Program-made: the position numbers and the translations under genes
Part shown: one piece after another, positions 23,971 to 32,690 of the stretch
Layout: each line of letters begins with the position of its first letter
How positions within the stretch are numbered: position 1 is the first letter of the stretch
Notes under the pieces: generated by a model
What the model saw: the letters and a program-made list of their open reading frames with translations, nothing else
Told to the model about the DNA's origin: nothing
Databases searched by the model: none
Source: an uncultured Acetatifactor sp.
Lineage (GTDB): Bacteria; Bacillota; Clostridia; Lachnospirales; Lachnospiraceae
Direction: 5' to 3'
Assembly: GCA_947624245.1 (NCBI GenBank)
Contig: CANQJL010000003.1
Location: 1 to 64,000 of the forward strand
Length of the DNA stretch: 64,000 nt

Positions 23971-25314
23971 TTACAGTCTTTTTGCAGCCTGTTCCAGAAG
24001 ATATTCTCTGGTATTGCGCTGAGGCTCCTCCAGAACCAGCTCAAGAAGCTGCCTGAGGACATCGCCCAATTCTTTTCCGGGCTTCATTCCCGCTTCGATC
24101 AGATCGGAACCCGTGACCGCCAAGGTCTTCAGGGAAACACACTGCCCCTTCTCCATGACTTCCCGATAAAGCTGCTGCCATTTCTCAAGGCGCGCCAGCT
24201 TTTCCCGACGCATGAAATCGCTCTGGGCTAAAATGTCGGCACGCTTGACCTGAAACAGATCCGGAAAAGCGTCCTCTCCGATCTTGTTCACCATTCTTCT
24301 GACAATGCGCAGGTCCGGATCCACGTTGTTCCCGTAATCGTGATACAGCACCAGCCTGCAGACCTTGTTTATCGTATCGTTGTCGAACTTCAGCCTTCGC
24401 AGGATATCCCTTGTCATGTCCGCGCTGACCTTCGCATGTCCGTAAAAATGCGTGATGCCCTTTTCGTCCACGGTCAGCGTAACAGGCTTCCCGATGTCAT
24501 GGAACAGCATTGCCAGCCGCAGAACCCTGTCCGGCTCGATCTGCTCCATACCGTGCAGAATATGCTCTCCCACGCCGTAACAGTGATGGGTATGGTTCTG
24601 ACAAGTCTCCATCGCCCGATCGAACTCAGGCAGGAACACTTTTGTGACGCCCGTGTCATAAGCAAGCCGCAGATATTCCGGATGGGGCGATACGATCAGC
24701 TTTACCAGCTCCGTCTGTATCCGCTCGGCGCTGATGTTGCGAAGCGTAGGGGCCAGCTTTCTGATTGCCTCCAAGGTCTCTTTCTCAATCTCATATCCCA
24801 GCTGGGCGGAAAAACGAATGGCCCGCAAAATGCGCAACGCATCTTCCCCGAACCGCTCCGCCGGATTGCCCACGCAGCGAATGATCTTATCCTCGATATC
24901 CTTCATTCCGCCGTAGATATCCACCAATCCGGCCCTATCGTTGTAAGCCATGGCGTTGATCGTCAGATCTCTGCGGCGCAGGTCCTCCTCCAGACTTGGG
25001 GTAAAGATCACTTCCCTGGGGTGGCGGCTGTCTTCATATTTTCCGTCGATGCGGTATGTGGTAACCTCAAAGCCTTCTCTGTCTATGAGGACCGTGACGG
25101 TTCCGTGCTGCAGACCCGTATCCACGGTATGAGAAAACAACGCCTTTACCTGCTCGGGTCTGGCGGAGGTGGTGATATCCCAATCCTGAGGCTCTCTGCC
25201 CAAAATACAGTCACGGACACAGCCGCCCACCGCATAGGCCTCATGACCCGCCGCCGTGATCGTTTCTATAATGTATTTTGCCTTCTCCGGTATCTGAATC
25301 CTTATCTTACTCAC
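23971..25314 (-). CDS. cca: CCA-adding tRNA nucleotidyltransferase with HD domain
   Basis: A 447-residue class II CCA-adding enzyme. The catalytic head has AVGGCVRDCILGREPQDWDI, including the DxD metal pair, and the conserved RRDLTINAMAYN. The neck and body follow, and an HD phosphohydrolase domain is present at about 240-330 (MLFHDIGKP, HAKVSADMTRDIL). It completes or repairs the 3' CCA of tRNAs, which fits the absence of encoded CCA in the three tRNA genes of this window. It is the usual Firmicutes arrangement. Confidence 0.93.
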   Translation of the reverse strand: MSKIRIQIPEKAKYIIETITAAGHEAYAVGGCVRDCILGREPQDWDITTSARPEQVKALFSHTVDTGLQHGTVTVLIDREGFEVTTYRIDGKYEDSRHPREVIFTPSLEEDLRRRDLTINAMAYNDRAGLVDIYGGMKDIEDKIIRCVGNPAERFGEDALRILRAIRFSAQLGYEIEKETLEAIRKLAPTLRNISAERIQTELVKLIVSPHPEYLRLAYDTGVTKVFLPEFDRAMETCQNHTHHCYGVGEHILHGMEQIEPDRVLRLAMLFHDIGKPVTLTVDEKGITHFYGHAKVSADMTRDILRRLKFDNDTINKVCRLVLYHDYGNNVDPDLRIVRRMVNKIGEDAFPDLFQVKRADILAQSDFMRREKLARLEKWQQLYREVMEKGQCVSLKTLAVTGSDLIEAGMKPGKELGDVLRQLLELVLEEPQRNTREYLLEQAAKRL

Positions 25315-25325
25315 CTCTTATACCG

Positions 25326-26132
25326 CTAACGGAAAAATTTCCCGATCACTTCCACAAGTCCGTCCTCGTCGTTGGCCGCGGTGATGTAATCGGCCGCCTC
25401 CTTTACGGCGGGCTGAGCATTCCCCATGGCTACGCCCACGCCGGCAAACTCTATCATGGAGATATCGTTAAAGCCGTCCCCGCAGCATATCATATTTTCC
25501 CGCTTCATGCCCAGCGCCTCCAAAATGCGCATAAGCCCTGTAGCTTTGTTTACGTTGTAGGGCATGATCTCGATGAAATAAGGCTCGGAGCGATAGATGC
25601 TCGCCACGCCGCCCCATCTTTTCTGCATCTGCTCCACCAGCACTTCCGCCTTCTTCGACTCCGCCGTCATCAGACATTTGTTGATGGAAAAATCCACGAA
25701 ATCCAAGAAATTCTCCACCTGCCGCACGGGCATACGGTTGATGCCGGCCTCTATCTCCACATATTTGTCTATCGGAAAGGCGCTGATCACCTCGTCCCCC
25801 AGATAAGTGACAAGACCGCAGCCGTTCTCCTTTGCAAAAGCGTAAAGTCCCGGCAGCAGAGTGAGGGAGAGAAGTCTCTGATACACGATCTCGCCGGTCC
25901 GGCTCTCAATGATACGGGCGCCGTTGAAGGACAGAAGATATCCGCCGTATTTCTCCAGTTCAAGTTCCTGCTCATATCTGCGCATACCGGGCGTGGGACG
26001 TCCCGACGCCAGAATCACCTTGTGCCCCTGCAGCATGATATCACGGATAGCCTTCTTTGTGGCGGGAGTGATATTCTTTTCGGAATTTGTCAGCGTACCG
26101 TCGATATCCAGCACCAGCAATTTCTTCTCCAT
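25326..26132 (-). CDS. Cof-type HAD phosphatase
   Basis: A 268-residue haloacid-dehalogenase-family phosphatase of the Cof (type IIB) group. The catalytic motif I is VLDIDGTLTNS, motif II is VILASGRP, and motif IV is CGDGFNDISMIEFAGVGVAMGNA. The C2B cap lies between about 85 and 190. Members act on sugar phosphates or pyridoxal phosphate; the substrate cannot be chosen here. It is 12 bp before the cca gene and probably in the same transcript. Confidence 0.9.
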   Translation of the reverse strand: MEKKLLVLDIDGTLTNSEKNITPATKKAIRDIMLQGHKVILASGRPTPGMRRYEQELELEKYGGYLLSFNGARIIESRTGEIVYQRLLSLTLLPGLYAFAKENGCGLVTYLGDEVISAFPIDKYVEIEAGINRMPVRQVENFLDFVDFSINKCLMTAESKKAEVLVEQMQKRWGGVASIYRSEPYFIEIMPYNVNKATGLMRILEALGMKRENMICCGDGFNDISMIEFAGVGVAMGNAQPAVKEAADYITAANDEDGLVEVIGKFFR

Positions 26133-26161
26133 AAAAACTCTCCTCCTGCTCTCCTTTTGTC

Positions 26162-26189
26162 AAAAAGGCGGTGAGGAGACCCCACCGCC
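26162..26189 (-). terminator. Intrinsic terminator after the foldase gene
   Basis: On the minus strand GGCGGTG pairs with CACCGCC (26183-26189 with 26167-26173) and is followed by TTTTTG. It separates the foldase gene from the HAD phosphatase gene. Confidence 0.75.
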
Positions 26190-26205
26190 CAAGTGCTTCA
26201 TCAAA

Positions 26206-27816
26206 TTACTCTGCGGAAGACTCCTCCGTGGAGCTGCTGTCCTTGGCATCGCCTTCGGCGCTGCCGGCATCCGAACCGCTGACGCTCTGTGCCGCGGCTT
26301 CCTCCATCGCCCGAACCTCCAGATAATGCAGGTTGTTCTTAGGATCGTTTACCTCAATACTCTCCTTGATCGACTCCACATACTCCTCCATCACCTGATT
26401 CAACAGGGTGTTCTTGATGGATATTTTCCATTCCGGATCGTTGGTGCCGATGTAATAGATGACATAAGTCACACCGCTCTCCGCAGGAGTAATGACAGTA
26501 GTGTCACCTTCCTTGCGGGCACTGTCAGCGAACCAGTCCCTCATCTCGTCCAACAGGTTATCCGGTGCCAATCCCTCATACAGACCGCCCTCCACATTCA
26601 TCATGGCCGTATCGCTGTACTTGTCTGCAAGCGCCGCAAAGCTCTCCTCGGTGGCGTCCCCTGCCTTCCACTCGTCAAGAATCTCCTGACCGTTTCCGCT
26701 CGATGTGATGACCATGCGCGTGTCCACAGTGGGCGTCTGGTCGAGATAACGGTCCTCAAAAGCCAAAACAAAATATTTGTGGTTTATGGGATCCTCTATC
26801 ACGGTGGTATCCCCTGCCTTTCGGGAATCGTCGAACAGCCACTCGTTCAGCTGATAAGGTACGGCGGACTGCTGTAAATTCTCGTTCAGCTCGCCCTTTT
26901 CGGCCACCGTCTTCAGCTTCGCATCCGCCTCTTTCTTCGCTTCCGCCATAGCTGCCTCAATCTCTGCCTCGGAGGGCTCATAAGCTTCTTCCTCGCCGCC
27001 GGCGGCGGAATCGTCACCGTCAGACACTGTGGTATCTGCGGGATCCGCCAGCTCGGTAGGCTCTGTGGGCAGCTCGGCGGCAACCTCTATAAGGCGATAG
27101 TCCACACTGTCATAGTTGCCCTTATTTTCATTATAATATGCGGTAATCTCCTCATCTGCAGGCATTTTGGTCTCGCTTACGGACTCATAATACGCTTTGG
27201 TCTCCATGCCTGTTTTCACAAAATCCTCAATGCGGGAAAGGGTGGCGTAGGGTCCGAAAAGCTGCTTTACATATGCCTCCAGAGTGACTCCGCTGCCGTC
27301 AGCCGACTGCTGCAGCGATTCCTTGTACGCCTCGTACTCTTTATCGGCGTCATAGGTAAAGCCTGCGGCTTTCATCTCCTTCTCCAGCGCCTTGGTCTGA
27401 CGGATATTGTCCACTGCCATCTCGTCAAAGAAATCTTTCCAGCTCATGGTATCGGAAAACATCTTCTGGGACAGATCTCCCGAAAGATCGATTCCCAGAT
27501 AACTGAAATACATACTGTTCTGGGTCACATAACCGTTCTTCACAAGATTGTAATTGTAGTCGAACTCCAGCCGGGACACCTTCTCGCCGGCAACCTCAAT
27601 ATAGGTGCCGTGTACCGTCATCCAATTTCTAACAGGAAAAGACAGCACCAGACAGATCAGCCCCGCCAGAAGAACGATGCCTATCACGGCGGCAATCCGT
27701 TTTTCCAGCGCCTCTCTTTTCTTCTGCTCCCTGCGCTTCTGCATCTTCAGGTCATATCTTGTAACTACCTTCTCCTGTGTTTCGGCCGTATCCTGTGTCT
27801 TTTTTGATTTAGACAT
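26206..27816 (-). CDS. Membrane-anchored SurA/PrsA-like foldase
   Basis: A 536-residue protein with a basic cytoplasmic start, one membrane anchor (about 50-70), and a long external part. The external region has a SurA-N-like helical domain with YNYNLVKNGYVTQN, followed by two regions resembling parvulin PPIase-type units (about 300-390 and about 400-480; for example SGVTYVIYYIGTNDPEWKI). An Asp/Glu-rich linker (about 265-290) and a Ser/Glu-rich tail flank these. This suggests a PrsA-type helper of protein folding outside the membrane, though catalytic parvulin residues could not be confirmed. The start at 27816 has AGGAGA before it; the longer frame to 27846 is unsupported. Confidence 0.75.
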   Translation of the reverse strand: MSKSKKTQDTAETQEKVVTRYDLKMQKRREQKKREALEKRIAAVIGIVLLAGLICLVLSFPVRNWMTVHGTYIEVAGEKVSRLEFDYNYNLVKNGYVTQNSMYFSYLGIDLSGDLSQKMFSDTMSWKDFFDEMAVDNIRQTKALEKEMKAAGFTYDADKEYEAYKESLQQSADGSGVTLEAYVKQLFGPYATLSRIEDFVKTGMETKAYYESVSETKMPADEEITAYYNENKGNYDSVDYRLIEVAAELPTEPTELADPADTTVSDGDDSAAGGEEEAYEPSEAEIEAAMAEAKKEADAKLKTVAEKGELNENLQQSAVPYQLNEWLFDDSRKAGDTTVIEDPINHKYFVLAFEDRYLDQTPTVDTRMVITSSGNGQEILDEWKAGDATEESFAALADKYSDTAMMNVEGGLYEGLAPDNLLDEMRDWFADSARKEGDTTVITPAESGVTYVIYYIGTNDPEWKISIKNTLLNQVMEEYVESIKESIEVNDPKNNLHYLEVRAMEEAAAQSVSGSDAGSAEGDAKDSSSTEESSAE

Positions 27817-27950
27817 GATAATGTCTCCTTTTCCTATATCTGCCATAATCTGTTATGCAATGAGTTGTCTTACTATTGCCTTGCCTATTTTACAGCATTT
27901 TTTGTGAATTGTGAAGCCATTTCATATTTTTTTCAGGTTTTTCTCCGATA

Positions 27951-29984
27951 TTACACCTGAGACTGCTTCCTATACTGCACAGGAGTGATGCCGTAGCTCT
28001 TTTTAAAGAGCCGGTTGAAATGCTCTACGTTCTCATAGCCCACCTCTGCCGCCACGGCCTCCACGGTCCGATCGGTCTCCCGCAGCAGCGAACGGGCTTT
28101 TTTCATGCGCTCCTTTTTCACTACCTCCTGGAAGGTAACGCCCGCCTTCTCCCGGATATACTTGGACAGATACGGCTTCGACAGGTGGAAGCTCTCCGAA
28201 AGCTTCTCCAGCGTCACGTTCTTGTAATCGTTCTGGATAAAGCTGATGATCTCCACGATCCGCTCCTCACGTCCCTCCGTAATGTGCTGCTGGGCGGTAA
28301 GCTTGTTCACCGCAGAGGCCAGCGCTGCGATGGAGGCCTTGATGATGTCTTCGTCCACGCCCACGCCCCAGTAGAACTGTCCGTTCTGGACGATGCCCAC
28401 ATAGGACGCCGCCTTCGAGCTGGAGCCCTTGGAGATAGCGTGCTCCTCGTATACGGAGAGCTCGTAGCTGATGCCGAAATATATTTTCAGGCAGTTGCTG
28501 ACCGCGTCCAGACGCCCGTTGCCCTGTGCCTTGATCACTCTTTTCCTGCCGCCCGACTCTAACGTCACCTCCGCCTGAATACCGCGTTCCTGCTTGAAAT
28601 GACATTCCGGAATGCTGAACACGCTGCGGGGCGTTATATAATTTTCCTTGAAGATCTCGTAAATTTCCGACGGCAAGAGCTCCTGATGGCGTCTGTCGGA
28701 GACGCCCTTGATCAGATAGCCCACTTCCTCCTTCATGGCCGCCGGCAGGGAGAAGCCGAACTGCTGCTTTAACACGAAGGCCACGCCGCCCTTTCCCGAG
28801 ACGCTGTTGATTCGAATGACGTCGGACTCATATTCCCGTCCCACGTCGGCGGGATCGATAGGCAGATATGGCACGTCCCAGCGCTTGCCGCTCTTTCCCT
28901 CCTTCAGCCACGCCATTCCCTTGCTGATGGCGTCCTGATGGGAGCCGGAGAAAGCGGTGAACACCAGATCGCCCGCATACGGCGTGCGCTCGTGGACCTT
29001 CATACCGGTAAAGCGCTCATACGCCTCTCTGATCTGCATGATATTGGAGAAGTCCAGACCGCTGTCCACGCCGTGGCACATCATATTGTTGGCCAGCGTA
29101 ACGATATCCACATTGCCCGTGCGCTCGCCGTTTCCGAAAAGAGTTCCCTCCACCCGATCCGCGCCGGCCAGAACGCCGAACTCCGCATCGCTGATGCCGC
29201 AGCCCCGATCGTTGTGGGGATGTACGCTCAAGACAACGCTGTCGCGGTATTTCAGATGCTTATGCATATATTCCACCTGACAGGCAAACACATGGGGCAT
29301 TGCCACCTGCACCGTGGTCGGCAGATTGATGATCGCCTTATGCTTCGGGTCCGGCCGCCAGACATCCAGCACCGCGTTGCAGACCTCCAGCGCATAGTCC
29401 ACTTCCGTCTGGGAAAAGCTCTCCGGACTGTACTCAAAGGTAAAGTTCCCCTCCGTCCGCTCCGCCAGCCTGCGAAGCAGATCGGCACCGTCCACGGCCA
29501 GCTTCTTGATGGCTTCCTTATCCTTTTTAAATACCTGCTCCCGCTGCTCCACGGAGGTGGAGTTGTACAGGTGGATCACCGCGTGGGGCGCACCCTCCAC
29601 CGCCTCGAAGGTCTTGCGGATAATGTGCTCTCTCGCCTGAGTCAGCACCTGAATGGTCACGTCGTCCGGAATCATATCCCGCTCAATCAGGGCGCGGATA
29701 AAATTGTACTCCGTGTCGGAAGACGCGGGGAAGCCCACTTCTATCTCTTTAAAGCCGATATCCACCAAAAGCTTGAAGAACTCCAGCTTTTCCTCCAGGC
29801 TCATCGGGTCGATCAGGGCCTGGTTGCCGTCCCGCAGATCCACGCTGCACCAGATGGGCGCCTTGTCCAGACAGTCCTTTTTCACCCAGTCGTAGGTGAC
29901 CTCCGGAGGCATATGGTAGGTCTTGCCGTACTTTTCACTGATCTTTACGCTTGTTTCGCTCTTTTTCTTCGTTTCCTTCTTCAT
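27951..29984 (-). CDS. leuA: 2-isopropylmalate synthase fused to an AraC-type DNA-binding domain
   Basis: A 677-residue protein. Residues about 1-560 are a complete long-form LeuA, which condenses acetyl-CoA with 2-oxoisovalerate as the first leucine step. The HMGL-like barrel has the catalytic CSVDLRDGNQAL and the metal ligands in HPHNDRGCG, plus LFGNGERTGN; the C-terminal allosteric (leucine-binding) domain spans about 430-560. Residues 568-677 are a clear AraC-family double helix-turn-helix, recognised by VTLEKLSESFHLSKPYLS, TFQEVVKKERM, TVEAVAAEVGY and FNRLFKKSYGITPVQYRK. The reading frame is continuous and the junction is a short charged linker. The start at 29984 has GGAGGA eight bases upstream; the TTG at 30002 overlaps that site. 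It is divergent from an MFS gene, so it may regulate itself or the transporter; that is inference. Confidence 0.92.
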   Translation of the reverse strand: MKKETKKKSETSVKISEKYGKTYHMPPEVTYDWVKKDCLDKAPIWCSVDLRDGNQALIDPMSLEEKLEFFKLLVDIGFKEIEVGFPASSDTEYNFIRALIERDMIPDDVTIQVLTQAREHIIRKTFEAVEGAPHAVIHLYNSTSVEQREQVFKKDKEAIKKLAVDGADLLRRLAERTEGNFTFEYSPESFSQTEVDYALEVCNAVLDVWRPDPKHKAIINLPTTVQVAMPHVFACQVEYMHKHLKYRDSVVLSVHPHNDRGCGISDAEFGVLAGADRVEGTLFGNGERTGNVDIVTLANNMMCHGVDSGLDFSNIMQIREAYERFTGMKVHERTPYAGDLVFTAFSGSHQDAISKGMAWLKEGKSGKRWDVPYLPIDPADVGREYESDVIRINSVSGKGGVAFVLKQQFGFSLPAAMKEEVGYLIKGVSDRRHQELLPSEIYEIFKENYITPRSVFSIPECHFKQERGIQAEVTLESGGRKRVIKAQGNGRLDAVSNCLKIYFGISYELSVYEEHAISKGSSSKAASYVGIVQNGQFYWGVGVDEDIIKASIAALASAVNKLTAQQHITEGREERIVEIISFIQNDYKNVTLEKLSESFHLSKPYLSKYIREKAGVTFQEVVKKERMKKARSLLRETDRTVEAVAAEVGYENVEHFNRLFKKSYGITPVQYRKQSQV

Positions 29985-30314
29985 ATCACAAATCCTCCAC
30001 AATGTCTGATTGGATTATGGTAGCACATGTTTTGTTGCCGCGCAATGATTATTTTTATCTTTTGTGTTGATTTATTTTACCTTCATCATTTGGTTTGTTC
30101 TTGTTATTACGCATGTCTATCGTATTTTTTATTGATTAAATTTATCGAATATTCATGATTTATTATTAGTATTTGTCTAATTAAAATTTATGATGTGTCT
30201 CTGCCATAGATTCTTTTCCGGAAAAAGTTTTCTCTGCTAAATTCTTCCCTGAAAGGTTTCAGCACGATTATGAACGGACTACCATATCACACAGGAAAGG
30301 ACAAGGAACACAAT
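29985..30314. other. AT-rich divergent promoter region
   Basis: No gene. This 330-bp AT-rich spacer separates the LeuA-AraC gene from the divergent transporter gene and must carry promoters for both. I could not find a single convincing -35/-10 pair, but several AT-rich half-sites (for example ATGATTTATTATT and TTTATGATGTG) recur on the plus strand near 30150-30200. Target sites for the AraC domain would be expected here. Confidence 0.4.
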
Positions 30315-31649
30315 ATGAAAAACATTCAAAACAAGTGGATCCGCGCTGCGATTCCCGCACTGCTGCTCCACTGCAGTATCGGTACCGTATACTGCTGGTC
30401 CATCTTCAGTCAGGAGATCGCCAACTACATCGGCTTTTCCAAGAGCGCTACCGAATGGGCCTTCAGCTTCGCGATCTTCTTTCTGGGAATGTCTGCGGCT
30501 TTCCTCGGAAATATCGTGGAGAAGGACATTCACAAATCTTCCCTTATCGCGGCTATCTGCTTTGCGGCCGGCATGGCCGGAACAGGCTTCTTTATCTGGT
30601 ACGGCGGAGCGCATAACGGAAGCCCGCTGGCGCTGATCGGCATCTATATCTGCTACGGCTTTATCATGGGTATCGGTCTCGGAACCGGTTATCTCTCTCC
30701 GGTAAAGACCCTGATGCTCTGGTTCGAGGACCGCAAGGGTCTGGCCACAGGATTGGCCGTGGCCGGCTTCGGTGCGGCAAAGGCCATCGCCAGCCCCATT
30801 ATGCAGGCCATACTGGATCATCTGGGGGACGGCGGCATCTACAAGATGTTCCTGATCCTGGCCGCTGTCTATTTCGTCATGATGTTCGTGGGACACCTGC
30901 TCCTTGCAAAGCCCGCCGGCTGGCATGAGCCCGCTTCCACCGAGAAGGGCGCCCGGGCCATCGACGTGATCAAGGAGAAGCCCGTCACCTTTATCGGCAT
31001 CTGGATCATGTTCTATTTGAATATTACCTGCGGCCTTGCGCTGATCTCCCAGGAGAAAATGATCATCAAGTGCATCGGTCTGGTAGGCATCGTGGGAATC
31101 CTTTCCTCCGTCACGGCAATCTTCAACGCGGGCGGACGTCTCGGCTTCTCCGCATGGGCCGATACCTTTAAGGACAGGAACACCATTTACAAGATCATGC
31201 TGATTCTCTCGATTGCAGCCACCGGTCTGGTGATCGTGACACAGGGCATCAGCAACCGCGGAGAGAACACTTTCTTCATGATTTTGGTGCTGATCCTTCT
31301 GTTCGTGGTGAACGCAGGCTACGGCGGCGGTTTCAGCAACGTGCCCACACTGCTCTCCGATCATTACGGCATGAAGAACATCAGCGCTATCCACGGCATC
31401 ACCCTTTCCGCATGGGCCATCGCGGGCCTGACCGGAAATCAGATGTCTTCCTTTATCGTGAACCACTTCGGAAACTGGATAGATTTTGAGCATGATAACA
31501 TCGTAGAAAAGATCAATCCCGAAGGCTATCAGACGGTGCTGTATGTAACACTGGTTCTGTACATCATCGCCGCTCTGTCAAGCTTCTTCCTTGTGAAATC
31601 GCCCAAGGGGGAGACCAAAAAGAGCAAGAAGGCGGAGCAGACCTCTTAA
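30315..31649 (+). CDS. OxlT-like MFS transporter (oxalate/formate antiporter family)
   Basis: A 444-residue major facilitator of the OFA family. Twelve hydrophobic segments are expected. The first is at about 12-30 (IPALLLHCSIGTVYCWSIFSQ), followed by typical OFA traits such as GFSKSATEWAFSFAIFFLGM, GIGLGTGYLSPVKTLMLWFEDRKGLATG, and a long hydrophilic loop near 190-205 (AKPAGWHEPA). Such proteins exchange carboxylates such as oxalate, formate or related acids; the substrate is not known here. The start at 30315 was chosen by AAGGAAC upstream; a longer frame from 30270 adds 15 unsupported residues. It is the only gene divergent from the LeuA-AraC fusion. Confidence 0.85.
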   Translation: MKNIQNKWIRAAIPALLLHCSIGTVYCWSIFSQEIANYIGFSKSATEWAFSFAIFFLGMSAAFLGNIVEKDIHKSSLIAAICFAAGMAGTGFFIWYGGAHNGSPLALIGIYICYGFIMGIGLGTGYLSPVKTLMLWFEDRKGLATGLAVAGFGAAKAIASPIMQAILDHLGDGGIYKMFLILAAVYFVMMFVGHLLLAKPAGWHEPASTEKGARAIDVIKEKPVTFIGIWIMFYLNITCGLALISQEKMIIKCIGLVGIVGILSSVTAIFNAGGRLGFSAWADTFKDRNTIYKIMLILSIAATGLVIVTQGISNRGENTFFMILVLILLFVVNAGYGGGFSNVPTLLSDHYGMKNISAIHGITLSAWAIAGLTGNQMSSFIVNHFGNWIDFEHDNIVEKINPEGYQTVLYVTLVLYIIAALSSFFLVKSPKGETKKSKKAEQTS

Positions 31650-31670
31650 AAAAATTGTGTTCATAACAAA

Positions 31671-31693
31671 GAGGGCAGGGATTCCCTGCCCTC
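31671..31693. terminator. Bidirectional hairpin
   Basis: A perfect 10-bp stem, GAGGGCAGGG with CCCTGCCCTC, has a 3-nt loop. It lies between the convergent transporter and alpha/beta hydrolase genes. T-runs are weak, so it may act mainly as an RNA end-stabiliser. Confidence 0.6.
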
Positions 31694-31755
31694 GCGCTGT
31701 GTTGTTATTCCGTTGTGATTATAATAGTGATCAGTCTCACAGGCTAAAATTTGTA

Positions 31756-32385
31756 TTATTGATTATCCTTCCAAAAGTCATAAATTGCATTCGCAAGTTC
31801 TTTAGGGTTATCAGTATTTACTTCGTGTCCTGCGCTTTCTATAATCTTAAGTTCACTGTTTTTTATGTCACTGTTTAATAATTCAGCATTCTCCATATTC
31901 ACTTTATCTTTAGCACCACATATAATTAAACTTGAACAATTTATCTTGTCTAACCCTCTTGAAATATTAAGCTTACTCAATGAATGAAGTAAACTAATGA
32001 AGTCATTCTTTGAACACCCAATTTTTTCAAAGGTTGACTTTGGCATTATATGGTATACTATATTTTGCAGCTTACAAAGCCCTTGGGGTATTTTGTATGG
32101 TGTACCTATTAAAATAATAGAATTTACTTTTTCCGGATACTCTTTTACAAAATCTAATACTAATACGCCACCCAATGAAAGACCACACAAGTTAAGCTGT
32201 TCTTTCTGATTGTTGCAGAAATATGCAAAAGCATTATACATCATTTTATAATCTTTTGAAGTATTTTTAGTTATTTCAAATAAATTGGGACATATTACAT
32301 CCATTTGTTTTTCTCTTAAATATTTATCAGTATTGTCCCAACTGTGATTATCTTGACCTAATCCGTGCACTAAAATATTTGTCAT
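31756..32385 (-). CDS. Alpha/beta hydrolase, AT-rich
   Basis: A 209-residue alpha/beta-hydrolase-fold enzyme. Evidence: N-terminal strand with VHGLGQDNHSW (oxyanion region), the nucleophile Ser at about 70 in CGLSLGG, an Asp in CGAKDKV and a His in AGHEV; this completes a triad. Length is at the short end for the fold, with a small cap. The gene is strikingly AT-rich compared with the flanking genes, which suggests recent acquisition. It is monocistronic. The substrate is unknown; esterase or lactonase activity are possibilities. Confidence 0.8.
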   Translation of the reverse strand: MTNILVHGLGQDNHSWDNTDKYLREKQMDVICPNLFEITKNTSKDYKMMYNAFAYFCNNQKEQLNLCGLSLGGVLVLDFVKEYPEKVNSIILIGTPYKIPQGLCKLQNIVYHIMPKSTFEKIGCSKNDFISLLHSLSKLNISRGLDKINCSSLIICGAKDKVNMENAELLNSDIKNSELKIIESAGHEVNTDNPKELANAIYDFWKDNQ

Positions 32386-32690
32386 TTATATTTTCCTTAC
32401 AGATTGAATTTTGAAACCCTTAAAATCTCAGACTGTTATCACCCGTTATGGCGTTGTAATAAAGTCCTCCAAAAAATACAAGGATTTATCGCAGTTTGCG
32501 CCCTTATCCCTTTATACGATTTCGTACAAGTTTACCACAAGGAAAAATACATGTCAAACAATCCGTTGCATTACACTACTAACACATAGAAGGAAAACAA
32601 GATCTGTCAAAAGTTAAAGACTTGTTAAGAATTTCTATGCTATGATTCAGAACATGGAGAAAATAAAACGAGGGAAAAGAGGTATACACT
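32386..32690. other. Spacer with exporter promoter
   Basis: No gene is supported. The plus-strand part near 32613-32646 contains a direct repeat and a TATGAT -10 that look like a response-regulator-dependent promoter for the exporter operon. The first part is AT-rich like the adjacent hydrolase gene. Confidence 0.45.
32613..32646 (+). promoter_or_regulatory. Likely response-regulator-activated promoter
   Basis: Two GTTAA half-sites start at 32613 and 32624, spaced 11 bp (one helical turn), directly upstream of TATGAT at 32641-32646. No good -35 is present; the repeats fall where it would be. OmpR-family regulators, like the one encoded three genes later, typically bind such direct repeats. 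The start codon of the permease gene is 45 bp downstream. Confidence 0.5.
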
